From assembly GCF_048544455.1 (NCBI RefSeq), contig NC_133532.1, forward strand, positions 15,750,948-15,814,947: 64,000 bases of DNA, written 5' to 3'. This stretch comes from Silene latifolia. Its lineage: Eukaryota; Streptophyta; Magnoliopsida; Caryophyllales; Caryophyllaceae. Shown here in pieces: positions 25,301 through 37,350 of this stretch (the first letter of the stretch is position 1; every line of letters starts with the position of its first letter). The position numbers were made by a program, and so were the translations under genes. A model generated the notes under the pieces. It had not been told where the DNA came from, made no database searches, and worked only from the letters and a program-made list of their open reading frames with translations.

Positions 25301-27830
25301 GCTTCTCTTGTGCAGTTGATGCCAATGATCCCATGCCTTCATCAACTCCGTCCATAGTCCTAGATCTTTGGCTATCTTGCTTACCAACTTGATTAGCAGA
25401 TTTTGAAGGAGCTTTATTGTTTAAGGATTCTGCACAATCGTCCACAGTTTGTAATTTAAGAAAAAGAAAGGCTGAAGATGAAAATCAGAAAGCCTTACAT
25501 TGCACAAATAATATCATTAAATGCAGAATTCGCATGCTGAAATAACGCTGATATAATATCACTAAAGACTAAAGATTAAAATCAGAAAACTAGTATGAAG
25601 AAATAGTGAAGATAAAAAAGTCATGGAGCCCCCTTTTTTTGAGCAAGCTTGACATTGGCTTTCAGACGCAGTTTCAATTTCAGTCTTCAAGTACATATCT
25701 ATTGGTCTCAAATACACATAATGCATACATGTTGCTACTTCTCAGTCATTTTACCCTTGGACAAACATAAATGCAGTTCCAACTTCTATCAGATGTAGAG
25801 GTCAATTGCCGAATCAGAAGCACTGTCAGATTTGGCTTAACACGTCAAACTTGCCATTAGTCAAATGAATAGGTAGTTTGATCATTTACAGTGAAGGAGC
25901 CCAAAAGCACAAGTCGAACCAGTAGCACCATTGTGGAAGACATATCAAGCCATTTAATAATGCAAATTAACCACCAAATTTTTCGCATATCATCCTATTT
26001 CCAGTAACACCTAAATTTACAGCTTTTATTACAGAAAAAGTAGCCCTATCACAATGAGTCCATACAGCCCGGTGAATTGGAGAACAATTTTCAAGTAAGA
26101 TTATGATCCCATTAACAATACAACATGAACGGAAAACAAAACAAACTAATATTTCAGTGATTCAGTAAAGACAATCATTTATATAATTATATAGAACCAT
26201 CATAATACTTACTAATAGCTCTGAACCGTATTACCAAATTCGCTCGAACTACTCGCCAATCGCAAAGTAGTTCGTGTATTTCAGTATTTTTATCATGGAT
26301 TCTGCTTAAGATCTATGTCTCACATACTCCACCAGATGCATATTGCATATCCGATACCACATATTTGTAGCGAGTTACGCCAGCGCCAGTTTTGAAAAGA
26401 AACAAAAGTACCAAGTAAAAAGGCCTTTATAAATGGGTGGCTTATTCAACAGCACCATAGATCAGATGGCAAAGGATAAACCAAATGAAAAAACATGGTT
26501 ATACCAATTTGTCTGCTACATTCTAGAACTAGAAGCTGTACTTAATTAAATTATATGGAGCATCAGACACACTTGGCAAATAATTCCACAATCAAGAATG
26601 AACTACAGGATTGGAAGGTACCAGGAAGGACAACAGCAAGAGGCTCAATAGACACCACATCATCGGTAATTGGCTCATCTTTGGGTGTTATCAATCCGAT
26701 CATTTGAGCCTGCTTTTGATTTCCATAAGTAGCAGTGCCTTGTTCAGTCCTTGACTCTTTTAGCCTCAATGCCTGGGAAGGTTTCTCCGATGGTTGTACT
26801 ATCACTGAGCTAGGCTCGTCATTATGGGATGTAGCAGGTTCCTTCCCCTTGCGTCTCGGAAGAGATTGTGGTGAGACCAGCTGAGAATTGGCTCTTGTAT
26901 TTCGTCGAGGGGATCTTATCGTAAGCTGAGCACATTGGCTAGGAGAAGTGTCAGGCTCCCCGGGCTCTGCTTTGGGTATCATCAAAGCACTACCGCCTGC
27001 TGTTGGGCTTAGTTGGCCATTGGAACCAGCGCCATGGCCTTGGTGTTTTAGACGCAACCTTTTCAAAGGCCTTTCTGGCTCATCCTGCATAGTTTCATCC
27101 GGTATAGAACCATCCTGCCAGACTGCCATCTCAGATGCTTCCTCTCGCTAATAAATAACAGTTTGAAAGATCAGATTAATCAAAAATAATACTAACTCCA
27201 TCCAAATTTAGTCCCATTTGACTTTGGTGGTCACTCGAGGTCAACTTTGACTGTTAATTTCTCCAAATCTATACAGCATATAATCTAAAATTTGTCAATT
27301 TGATTTATCAAATCGACAAATTTTTCAAAAGTATTTACAATTATTATTAAAGTTTGAAACTATTCTAGGTCTGAGTCAATATCAATCGACCACCACAGTC
27401 AAATGGAGAGTAATATAAATTGAGTAGAAAGAATACATGACAACAGGAATAATTCAGAAAGCAGGTGCAAAAGTCGGCATAAAGAGCCACATACGTCAGC
27501 ATTTTCTGGCTTCTTCTTCTTCTCTTTCTCAGCCATCTAACTCAGCATAAAAATATGAACACGTCAGTTCATGTAGATTTACTTGATGATAATTATAAAA
27601 AGCAAGGAATTTGAGGGGAAAGGTAGACAAAGGACTATAAAATACACCTCAGCTTCCTCATATTCAAATATAGCATCAGCAAGAACCCTATATTCTTCTG
27701 CTTCTATTGCATCCCAGTTCTTGTCAAACACGTTAAGAAGCTTTTTCAAGGCCGGTTTTGTTTTTTCTTGCGAAATCCCAATGGCCTTCATAGCAGCGAA
27801 AGCTTTTTTAACTCTAGGATTTGGTGCCAT
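19303..27830 (-). CDS. SUVR1/SUVR2-type SET-domain histone-lysine methyltransferase-like protein
   Basis: Nine coding exons on the minus strand: 27830-27648, 27536-27495, 27147-26622, 25429-24342, 24150-23891, 22901-22835, 21469-21419, 19510-19417, 19331-19303. All introns are GT-AG, phases agree, and 2340 nt give 779 residues and a TAA stop. Residues 1-61 are a WIYLD domain, the ubiquitin-binding-type N-terminus of plant SUVR1/2/4. Residues 76-500 are low-complexity and charged. Residues 504-605 are a Cys-rich pre-SET. SET starts near 614 (KGWGLRAL), with ARFINHRC (N698, H699) and ELTWDY (Y741). Post-SET is CLCGSQFC (757-764). Length suits SUVR1/SUVR2 (about 730-740) better than SUVR4 (about 490). 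Family role: nuclear H3K9 methylation or, for Arabidopsis SUVR2, RNA-directed silencing without shown activity. The start fits the WIYLD start and has context GACATGG. No break is seen. Confidence 0.93.
21586..22242. mobile_element. Stowaway-like MITE pair of ends in a SUVR intron
   Basis: The left edge reads TA then CTCCATC (TA at 21584-21585) and the right edge reads GGAGGGAG then TA (22243-22244). Inner sequences on both sides mention the same TTTGAC/GTCAAA block. At 657 bp it is long for a Stowaway, so it may be two remnants. A 14-base poly(G) run lies near the right end (about 22207-22220). Confidence 0.4.
22249..22787. mobile_element. MITE-like element rich in GTGTCGACAC-type palindromes, in a SUVR intron
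   Basis: Bounded by an exact 9-bp inverted repeat GCAGAGAAG / CTTCTCTGC. Both ends carry many CGACAC/GTGTCG words, so the two halves would pair imperfectly. No clean target duplication is visible. The family is not recognised. Confidence 0.4.
27190..27412. mobile_element. Degenerate Stowaway-like MITE in the SUVR intron 2
   Basis: The left side has ACTCCATCC then CCCATTTGACTTTGGTGG. The right side has the inverse, CCACCACAGTCAAATGG then AGAGTAAT. This is a roughly 220-bp imperfect palindrome between coding exons 2 and 3. Confidence 0.55.
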
Positions 27831-28368
27831 GTCTAATCACAAGATCTTTAATCCAACTACAAAATACAAAATGCAAATACTCTAGGTGTAAATATCAGAA
27901 AAGATACACAAATGTTTCTTTCAGAGTACCTATAAGTAAGAGAAAAAGTACCAGCAGTTGCTCAGGAAATTTAGATTATTCAAAAACGCTCAAAAAGATC
28001 CCTTTTCTCTAATTTCTATATTCAAAGTTTCGGGTAAGACCATCATGTGAGGTGAAGATAAGCTGTGACAAGGATCGAAGGGTCAAAAAGAGCCTTTAAA
28101 TGTCAAGTTGAGAACCCATTCCAGTAACTTAAAACATAGCCACATAACAGCCAGTGATCTCAGCCTCAACAAGTATTCCAGGCACAGAACACTGCCAAAG
28201 CAAAAATCATAACATAACTTCTGCTACTTCAATGTTAATGGCTGCTATAGATCTTCTATGAGTTAAGGTTGGCCTAGAGAATTAGAAAGTAAGTAGGTTA
28301 TTAAAATGTAGCACGATAATACAACTCCTCGGAAAACAAACAACATCTTTGCGGAAAAATAACCTTAA

Positions 28369-28819
28369 GGTATATTTGGGTAGCATTTGCGGAGGTAAAA
28401 GGTAATGGAGCATGTGAGTTTTCCTCTGTATCTTTCTTACTCCCTCCGTCCCGCTCATTTTTATTTTAGGATTGCATTTAATGAGCAATTTAATCCTTCA
28501 CACTCAATTTGGTCCATTTGTCATTTAGTAATTGGTCTCCTACCCTTTCCTTGGTCTTTGTGTCAAAACAAAAGGTCTAATAGGAATAAATATAATAATT
28601 GGGCCTCAACCATCACCTTTGGGTTTTGGTTGAAATGGTTCATCTGTCAAGGACAACAATTGACGGGACAGAGGGAGTATTTTGGAGAGATTTGGACAAG
28701 ACTCGGAGGTTGGAAAACTAATTTTCCCTCCAAACCCTATTAGCTACTCAAACAATGGAATTTGTATCCCTCTCTCCCTCCCCTCCGTTTCCCTCCACTT
28801 TCCTTCATCCAACAAGCCC
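28369..28819. mobile_element. Tourist-like MITE carrying a Stowaway MITE
   Basis: Ends GGTATATTTGGGTAG and CATCCAACAAGCCC form imperfect terminal inverted repeats of the GGGCTTGTTTGGAT class. They are flanked by the 3-bp direct repeat TAA (28366-28368 and 28820-28822), as for PIF/Harbinger-derived Tourist elements. A Stowaway element interrupts it 69 bases in. Compare 56417-56880. Confidence 0.75.
28440..28677. mobile_element. Stowaway MITE nested in the Tourist-like element
   Basis: Terminal inverted repeats CTCCCTCCGTCCCG and GACGGGACAGAGGGAG, flanked by TA on both sides (28438-28439 and 28678-28679), 238 bp, non-coding: the standard Stowaway (Tc1/mariner-derived) form. Confidence 0.88.
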
Positions 28820-29782
28820 TAAATAACAAAGATCAATGTTCCAAGTAAACAGCCAAAATGGTCCGCCCTTTCTAGACATGCCTACAAATAACAAGTACCA
28901 AGATTACAGCAATTCAACAGATTTTAACCCAATGCCTCGATCGGTAGGGCTAGCGCATTCGATAACACGACTTAACCATTTACTAGAAACACTAAGACCC
29001 ATGATGAAAATCAGGACACTCTGCTAGTGAATGATACAATAAGTACAAAGATTCATTCAGGCATTTTAAAACCTTCAGACAAATTCTAAAGGGTCAAGAA
29101 ATAATGAGTCTTTGACAACAACTAAAATCGAAATGTGTGAAGAAAACAACACTCCTACTGAACTTGATCAAAAAGTACAGATGCCCTCACTTGTATTTTC
29201 ACAGATTGTCAGGACTACGCTTGAGTTCCCCAGAGCACAAATTTACGCCTGTGGTAACACGGAAAGTAATTAATTAGTCAATTGTGAGACGGTTTTACGC
29301 TAATATTTTATGTTCCTAGTAATAATTCAAAGTACCCATATGTAAAAACAACATGCAAACAAGAAAAAACAACACAATGTAAGAAAAAAAATGCAACGTA
29401 GAAAAATAAAGACAAATGGAGGTGGGTAATTAGTAAATACAGGGAGAAATTGAGAAGAAGAAGAAGAAGTTGACAAAAAAAAGAACTAAAGAAAAGAAAA
29501 TTACCCACATTTGGGGGATTCAAGAGGAGAGAGAATGAAGAGTAAGGGTTTTGGGGGTTTGAGATACAGTAAAAAAATGAGGACTGACATACGGAGTATT
29601 TATTTGAGGGAATTTGAAAGGAGTGGTAGATTTATGTGCATCAATTTCAGATTTTGGATTTTTTTCTCACTGTGGAAATGGGGAATATTTGTTGTTTTTA
29701 CTTCAAAAAGTTCAATGATTCAATCTATGGGTAGAAGGTTAAGACGCTTACTACTACTAAGAGAATAAAAATCTCTTAGTAA

Positions 29783-29791
29783 TTTCCCGCC
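29783..29791. promoter_or_regulatory. E2F-type binding site upstream of the SUVR gene
   Basis: TTTCCCGCC is an exact match to the E2F/DP consensus. It lies just upstream of the probable first leader exon of the minus-strand SUVR gene. If the transcription start is near 29.5 kb, this is a proximal promoter position and would point to S-phase expression. Functional use is inferred. Confidence 0.5.
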
Positions 29792-29924
29792 AAACTCCCC
29801 CTACTTTAATGGGCCCGTACTTTATGTACTTAAGTCACCACAAATAAGATTCTGATTAACGAGCTTGTGCTTTATGTATTTAAATCACCACAAATAAGAA
29901 GCTGAATTGAGCCCACTATCTAAT

Positions 29925-30117
29925 TAAGAATATAGAAACATATTGATTTCCATTGATTACCACCATTCCAACGCATAACCAAAAAATTCTTTTGACTTTT
30001 CTAATTAAGAATCTTATATGGAAACAAAATGATTTCCCATTGATAACACCATTCCCACGTATAACCAAAAAAAATCTGACTAAGATAATACGGAGTAACA
30101 ATCCTATATGGAAACAA
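29925..30117. repeat. Short tandem duplication (about 85-90 bp units)
   Basis: The block with GAAACA..TTGATTTCC..ATTGAT..ACCACCATTCC..CGCATAACC occurs at about 29933-30015, again diverged at about 30017-30105, and a third partial start follows at about 30107. Non-coding. Confidence 0.55.
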
Positions 30118-30475
30118 ATTGTTTCTACATAATTTCGTAGATCTCATTAGAACCAACCAAAATAGTTCCCCTTATTTCGTATATTATTTTGACCGTTTTT
30201 TATATAAGGCTAACAGGTTTTTTTAAGTATAATTTACATCTAATTTAATTTCATAAATTAGTTCCCCTTATTGATTTAACATTATAGTATTATTATTAAC
30301 AGTTCAAAACAAGACTAACTTAGTTTCAACTATCTTTTACGGTAATAAACTTAATTTTTGTCCTCCTTCCTAATATTATATCTACTATATTATAACATTA
30401 ACTTAAAAGTACCATATATTTTATACCAAAAACAATTTTATTGTATTTTCCTCTTTATAAACAAAATCTTCAAAA

Positions 30476-30505
30476 TGCCGTGTTGTAGCACGGGTCCTAT
30501 ACTAG
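30476..30505 (+). mobile_element. 3' terminus of a plus-oriented Helitron
   Basis: The hairpin CCGTG-TTGTAG-CACGG followed by GTCCTATACTAG and then T is the classic plant Helitron 3' end (stem-loop about 10 bases before CTRR, host T). The 5' end of this element could not be found upstream, so only the terminus is annotated. Confidence 0.75.
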
Positions 30506-30751
30506 TTTATATAAAACTAGTTGAAATTTTTCGTGCGCAGCACGCGATATCGAACGTTATTTCTTTGCGGTTGTTTATATTGTAGTTATTTAAGCTACTA
30601 AATGGTCAAAATATTGACAATTTTATTTTATTTATATATAATTAAGCATACATAAAACATATATGGGATACATTGTACAATTATTGTATCGCTTATACCT
30701 TATTAACATTATGGATTTGTTACAGCGATATTTTTAGATTCCCAGTAGTCT

Positions 30752-33139
30752 CGAAAAGGCTACGGATACACAAGGTGTACAAAATTTTTCCTTCCTCTAA
30801 TTGTTTAGATCTTTTAATATCATTTTGAATGATACGTAAAAGTTGTATTTCAATTACTCAAATAAGGTACTCCGTATAAATCTTCATATCTTATTAATTT
30901 GAACACTTTTCAATAAAGTTTATTTCTTTCCAAAAATTTATCTTATTAATTTTATATAAGATTAAGAAGTACGTTTGTGTAAGAACTTTAGGAATAGGAA
31001 TTACAATTTGTTAGAATAAGAGGATAATTACAAATTATTTTAAAGTTTTATCCTTTAAGTTTTCACTTTTCAAATTTATAGATAAATTTTCTAATGGAAT
31101 ATAAAACTTTCATTGAATGCTTTGCTTATCACCCAAATATTTAGCTCAACGATTGTCATCACCTCATTATACAATGAAACTCCTCAAAACTGCAAGTCGT
31201 TTACCTTACTATGTTGTTTATCCCCATTGTTTATCTCCATATCAAATTAATAAATGTACAAACCCTCAAAACTTGTAGCTGTTTACCAATTTATTTGGAC
31301 TTTTTGGTTAATTAAGGAGCATTAAAACGGTAGAACTGTAGAAGTGTCAAATTAACGGGAAGAGTTTCATCTAATAATGTAGTTCTATTTTTTAGATAAA
31401 TGGAAAAATACAATAAAATATTACACCAATTGTGTTCAAGTAAAAATCAAAAAAAAAATGATAATAAAATGATAATTTTCTTTATGAGAGAGGTCTTTTA
31501 TTGAGATTAATGAGAGACCATCTTTAATCAATTGAATCAATTAGGGCAAAAGGGGGTGTTAAATTTGCTAAATTAGGACGTGGGTTAGGGTTAATTTTGC
31601 AGGGTACTTGGTTTGTGCAAATGGGTTTCTCGTGTTTTAACGATTTGATTGCGAATAATTGTCATTTGCATAGGAAAAGTAGTCACGATAGGAGTTATCA
31701 CTCTACTCTGAGCATGATATCAGTTTATTATATTACGCTATGAAACTGTCATTAAGCTAACTTGTATCCTGCCTGTGGCTGGATGCACTCTTGCAGCAGC
31801 ACCAAATGCAAGGATCCTTTGCTCTGTACTGGGTAAAGAGCCTCTGACAGGAATGTAAGACCACTTCTGCATCATATATGTGTCCTATTATCCAACGCAT
31901 TACAATAAAAACAGTTGGGATGAACGTGGCTGACATTTGACACGAAATTGGTACCCCTCTAAATGTTAGGGTTTTTTATATACCATTTAAATAGGGTTCA
32001 CAGTTACGAAATGATTGTGCTATATTGCGTCGTGTTCAATAATAAAAGTTCCATGGAAAACGATTCGAAAGAATGGTCTTTCAATAACTTAGTGAGATAC
32101 CGTTCTCTCTAATTATCGGTGATAAAAAATAAGTTGTGCATTTAAGAAAGGTCTAACTCTTGAAGTGATGACCTCCGAAAAAAGTCACAAATAGGATTAT
32201 ACATCAAGTTGTACCATAAGCATGTACAACCAAAGTATAAGAATCCGAGCTTATATGTATATTTTCTGAGCTAATTTAAAGTTCATGTTTTTAATGTGTA
32301 AATGGATGAGCTCAATACTTTCTAATAAAGCTCAAATTCTTTAACATAAAGATCGGATACTTAACAGTACAACATATACAACCGGTCGTATAGTCCATAA
32401 ATTGAAAAAAAGTGTTGTAGTATATAAAAACTACTCATCATTAGTTAAAGTTTAGTATTTTCAAAACTAATTTTGAGTAGCCACATGTTCCCTAGACGTC
32501 TTTAAAGGCAAATCTCAATTAAAAATTAAAAACAAAGGATAACCACATAGAAGTATAGAACTAAGCATTAGACCAGTAATAAAGATCAAAAACCCCTATA
32601 AAGAGAGCAATTCCTAAAAATTGTCCGAGGTTGTTTCGAGTTACTATTGAAGAGACTATCATTCCTGGCCGCATACATAGAAATAATACCAATTGTTCAA
32701 AATTTGAATTGAACTCGAACTGCCTTGATGGGAATAATACAATTCAAATTTGTTACTAATATAATCCATATCCGATTTACCTCTTTAAGTACTCGTATTC
32801 AAACTCACTCTCAACACCATAAACCGAGCCCATTGCGGATCCATTCATAAGAGTAATCATGACCGAGCTTAATTCGTTCAAATTCTTTCATATTGACTGC
32901 AGAACAAAGGAAACGTATACTCGAAGTAGTAAACAAAAAGGAAACTGATATACAATCAAAATAATCTTATATGGAGTAATAAATAAAGGGAAAGGCAATA
33001 TACCATGATATTTTGGGCTGGCAATTTAGCATGTACGTATGCTTCTGCAGGAGAGAAAAAAAACCATTAATACATCAATCATTAATACAAAATAAATAAT
33101 ATTATAAATACATCGATACATAAAAACAATAATAAAATT
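30752..33139. other. AT-rich non-coding left part of the 10.1-kb insertion
   Basis: No open frame of interest, no recognised repeat and no RNA gene. Codon-free, AT-rich sequence. Confidence 0.5.
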
Positions 33140-33434
33140 CTCTGGCTATTCGGGAAGGACTAATTGCTGCTCTGAAGGCTAATTATGTTCATATCTCTGT
33201 CTTCTCTGATTGTTTGCAGGTGTTATCTCAAGTTCTCAAACTTAATCAACTCCACCATGGAACCAAGACTATTATTGAAGATATCCTTAATTTGGTCCAC
33301 AATTTCCATTGTATTTCTTTCTGTTTTGTCCCTAGAAACTGTAATATGATAGCTCATAGATTAGCTAAGGGAGCTATCCGTATGTAATATCTACTCGCTT
33401 TCCAATTGTCAAAAAAAAAAAAAAAAAAAAAAAA
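33140..33434 (+). mobile_element. 5'-truncated LINE tail
   Basis: A short frame reads LAIREGLIAALKANYVHISV then FSDCLQVLSQVL and ends AHRLAKGAIRM, the C-terminal part of the same RNase H-like domain as at 17233. It is followed by TTGTC and a 24-base poly(A) (33411-33434). Strong 5' truncation is typical of LINE insertion. No clean target duplication was found. Confidence 0.8.
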
Positions 33435-33763
33435 CTCTAATGATCAAATAATGGAAAATAAAGCGTGAATTTTTTTTGATGTAGGATATAATGTGTGATG
33501 GTAAAAGGTTTATATACTCGACAGATGCTAAAATAAACCGGTTTGAGTCCTAATTAAATACCTTATTTATATTTTTATTATCTTAATATTTCTTATTATT
33601 TTATGTATATTTATATAGAATTTGCACAAATATTAGATAGAATTTGCACAAATATTACTAACTATACATAAATATTGGGATAATTATACATAATATTATT
33701 TTAAATAAAAATTAATTAGGTAGTTTTATAAAGTTGCAGTCTCTATAATTGCCTGAAAAAAGC

Positions 33764-33768
<5 letters not shown>

Positions 33769-33819
<51 letters not shown>
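33769..33819. repeat. (TA)n then (TG)n microsatellite
   Basis: A run of about 25 TA units passes into TGTGTG (to about 33832) at the left edge of the foldback element. A similar TA tract lies at its right edge. Confidence 0.95.
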
Positions 33820-33833
<14 letters not shown>

Positions 33834-34924
33834 ATAGAGTAAAGTTCTCCTAAGTCTCTTACATCTATTGAGTCCCTAAGTCTTTATATGGGCCTTTGGA
33901 TGAAGGAGATGGAGGGAGGAGATTACATCTCAATGGAGGGCTAGATATGCATCTAATCTAATTAGCTCCTCATTGCAATTAAGTTACTCCCTAATTCATT
34001 CATCCCTCATTATCACAAACTCATTCCTTCTCTCTAAATCTCACAATCTCTCCTTTTTCTCTCATCTAACAAAACCAAACAATTACTCAAAAAAAAACCC
34101 AAAATAATTACTCAAAAAAAAACCCCAAAATAACAATCAAAAACAAAACCAAAAAAAACCACCACTCCACAACCACCCGACCCCACCACTCCACAGCCCC
34201 ACCACAACCACCCGACCCCCACCACCAGCCCACTCACCCCACAACCACAGCCCCACAACCGCGACCCCGACTCACCTCCACACCCCAACAACAACCCCCA
34301 GATCTGACTCACCTCCACCAAACCCGACAGCCTTCCTCTCCTCCCCTGCCGTCCACCAAACCCGCGCCTCATGACAACCCGTCTTTTGGGGGGTTTTTCA
34401 GATCTGTTACTTCTATGCTTCCTATCTTCTATTTCTCTTTTTTTTTATGAGAGGAGTATATAAGCTTACTAATTTGAAGTAGTTAAGTAGAGACTTATTA
34501 TCTAATTTGATTCGTTGATCGGAAAGATGAATGTTGTTTAGTTGTTGACCAGATGAGTTAGCTATAAGCTTCCTATCTTCTATTTCTATTTCTCTTTTTT
34601 TTTTGGGTTGTCGAGTGCTGATGGTAAAGTTAACATTAGTTTGTTTTTTTCTTTTTGTTTTTTTTTTTAATTTCGGTTTTTTATTATTTTAGATCTAGTA
34701 TGGTTGGTATTTATTTTGGTTTTTTATTTTTGTAATTACATATTATTTTGTGCTAAAATTATATATCTTGTTAAAAAAACCGTTTAGATCTTGGTGTTTA
34801 AATATTGTTGGTGTTTTACATCGTTTTTTATTTTTTATTTTCATTTTACATCATTTTTTACTTTAGATCTAATATTGTTGGTGTTTATCTTGGTTTTTTT
34901 ACAAATCTCGCCTTGTTAATATCA

Positions 34925-35635
34925 GTTAAAATTTCACTTTTTTTTTTTGTTAAAATTACACCTTTTTTCGTTAAAATTACACTTTTTTTCGTTAAAATTA
35001 CACTTTTTTATGTTAAAATTACACTTTTTTTCGTTAAAATTACACTTTTTTATGTTAAAATTACACTTTTTTCTATTACAATTACACTTTTTCTTGTTGG
35101 AATTACACTTTTTCTTGTTACAATTACACTTTTTCCTGTTAAAATTACACTTTTTCTTGTTGGAATTACACTTTTTCTTGTTACAATTACACTTTTTCCT
35201 GTTAAAATTACACTTTTTCTTGTTGGAATTACACTTTTTCTGGTCACAATTACACTTTTTCTTCTTACAATTACACTTTTTTTTGTTACAATTACACTTT
35301 TTATGTTAAAATTACACTCAATTCTGTTACAATTACACTTTTTCCTGTTAAAATTACACTTTTTCTTGTTACAATTACACTTTTTCTGTCACAATTACAC
35401 TTTTTCTTCTTACCATTACACTTTTTTTGTTACAATTACACTTTTTATGTTAAAATTACACTCAATTCTGTTACAATTACACTTTTTCCTGTTAAAATTA
35501 CACTTTTTTTGTTGGAATTACATTTTTTTCCTTTAAAATTACACCTTTCTACTTTAAAATTACATTTTTTTTGGTTAAAATTACACTTTTTCCTGTTAAA
35601 ATTACACTTATCTCTATTAATGACTAAAGTTACAC
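34925..35635 (+). repeat. About 21-bp tandem array, TTACACTTTTT family, with higher-order units
   Basis: More than thirty units of the form GTTAAAATTACACTTTTTTC, 20-21 bp each. From about 35093 to 35240 three variants (TTGTTGGAA, TTGTTACAA, CTGTTAAAA) alternate to make a 63-bp unit repeated about two and a half times. A longer stretch marked by CTCAATTCTG recurs 144 bases apart (35317 and 35461). The long reading frames across it are only translations of the repeat. Confidence 0.92.
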
Positions 35636-35639
35636 TCTT

Positions 35640-36340
35640 GGACTAAATTTAGACAGACTAATTTGGACTATTTGGACAATTTGGACTAACTAATTTGGAC
35701 AATTTGGACAATATGGACTAACTAATTTGGACTATTTGGACTATTTGGACGAACTAATGGAGTTTACGACTAAATTGAATACAATATTTACAACTAAATT
35801 TGGACTAAAATTATACAATTTTGGACTAAAAATACATTTTTGGACTGAAAATACACTATTTACGAATAATTTTGAACTAATAATACACTATTTACGACTA
35901 AATTTAGAGTAAAATTACACAATTAGAACTAAAGTTACACAATTCATTTATTTTGAGTCATTTAGATTGTGCAATTCCAATCATTGTCCACTAAAGTGTA
36001 ACTTAGTAAATTGATAGTCTGTGTATCTTTTATCATTTTATGAGTGTAATTTTAGTCCACAAAAGTGTAATTTTAGTCCAAAAAAGTGTAATTTTAGTCT
36101 ACAAATGTGTAACTTTAATCCAAAAATGTATAACTTTAGTCTACAAAAGTGTCATTTTAGTCCACGGAAGTGTAATTTTAGTCCATAAAAGTGTAATTTT
36201 AATCCAAATTGTATAACTATAGTCCAAATTTGTGTATCCTTAGTCCAAATTGTGTAATTTTAGTCCAAATTGTGTAATTTTAGTCCAAATTTCTGTAACT
36301 TCAGTCCAAATTGTTCTAACTTTAGTCCAAAAGCGTAATT
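35640..36340. repeat. Centre of the foldback: ATTTGGACTA and TGTAATTTTAGTCCA repeats
   Basis: First many short ATTTGGACTA / TTTGGACAA copies (35640-35950), then about a dozen AGTGTAATTTTAGTCCA copies (36040-36330) in the opposite sense. They could form the loop-proximal part of the hairpin. Confidence 0.8.
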
Positions 36341-36409
36341 TTAGTCATTGAGAAGTCAACCTTAGTAGAGATAAATGTAACTTTAATGAAGACAAATGTT
36401 ATTTTAAAG

Positions 36410-36800
36410 GAAAAAAGTGTAATTTTAACAGAAAAAAGTGTAATTTTAACGGAAAAGTGTAATTTTAACCCGAAAAAAAGTGTAATTTTAACAGAAAAAA
36501 GTGTAATTTTAACGGAAAAAAGGTGTAATTTTAACCAAAAGAAAATTTTAAATACGAAATTTGGCAAATATATATAACATGAAAAAAGTAAAAAATGAGA
36601 TTTCATAACTAATAGATTTAGTACTATAATTTTAACCGGAAAAAAAAGTGTAATTTTAACACAAAAAAGTGTAATTTTAACGGAAAAAAGTGTATTTTTA
36701 ACAAGGAAAAAACTGTGATTTTAACCCAAAAAAAGTGTAATTTTAACGGAAAAAAGTGTAATTTTAACGAAAAAAGTGTAATTTTAACCGATAAAGTAAT
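36410..36800 (-). repeat. Opposed tandem array, AAAAAGTGTAATTTTAAC family
   Basis: About 16 units of AAAAAAGTGTAATTTTAACGG, the reverse complement of the array at 34925-35635, in two blocks (36410-36545 and 36630-36800). The short segment AAATACGAAATTTGGCAAATATATATAA follows each block (36548 and 36841), so this arm was itself duplicated. Confidence 0.9.
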
Positions 36801-37204
36801 TTTAATGGATCCTAAATCACACAATACCAAATGAAAATTTTAAATACGAAATTTGGCAAATATATATAACAAGACGGATATTAACAAAGTGATATCAACA
36901 AGAAAAAAGTAAAAAATGAGATTTCATAACTAATAGATTTAGTACTAAAATCACACTATAATTTGTAAGATTGTCAATAACCGGAAAAAAAAAAAAAAAA
37001 AGACCAAAACATCAAAATTGAAAAAAAAAAAAAAACAAAACGGAAATGGAAAAAAAAACGGGTCAATGAAAATTTATCTATTTTAGTAGATCTAAGATTA
37101 AAATTAAAAAAACTCACAAATTTAAAACAATATTATATAGCAAGACGATATAAGGAGAAAAATAAACAACAAAAAAAAAAAAAAAAAGAACACCCAAACA
37201 TCAA

Positions 37205-37249
<45 letters not shown>

Positions 37250-37256
37250 AAAAATG

Positions 37257-37280
37257 ACGTCGGGCGGCGGCGGTGGTGGT

Positions 37281-37311
<31 letters not shown>

Positions 37312-37350
37312 GCGGCGGTGGTGGTTTCCGGTGGGTGGTGGTAGGTGGAT
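37257..37350 (+). repeat. GGC/GGT triplet repeat
   Basis: About 25 mixed GGC and GGT triplets, partner of the C-rich stretch at 34155-34380 on the left arm of the foldback element. No gene is indicated. Confidence 0.85.

Larger units (their letters stand above)
27831..29770 (-). other. SUVR 5' leader region, probable leader intron
   Basis: No coding exon lies upstream of the ATG at 27830. The bases just before it read GTGATTAG-ACATGG, so AG at 27833 could be the acceptor of a leader intron. A pyrimidine-rich stretch near 29505-29560 on the minus strand, with a possible donor (GTGG-GTAATTTTC near 29503), looks like a 5' UTR exon. The region also holds a compound MITE (28369-28819). Transcript data would be needed to fix the start. 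Confidence 0.4.

Noticed and set aside
34112-34372. Glycine/tryptophan-rich minus-strand frame
   Set aside because: Product of the C-rich arm of the foldback element; no start context or homologue.
34805-35536. Long open frame of KLHFFLL / ITLFLV repeats
   Set aside because: It is the translation of the 21-bp tandem array, open in several frames on both strands because the unit length is a multiple of three and lacks stops.
34925-35635. CRISPR-like array of regularly spaced short repeats
   Set aside because: The units abut with no unique spacers, the sequence is low complexity, and the genome is a plant.
37257-37350. G-quadruplex candidate
   Set aside because: The run is GGC/GGT triplets without GGG tracts; pairing with the C-rich arm of the same element explains it better.
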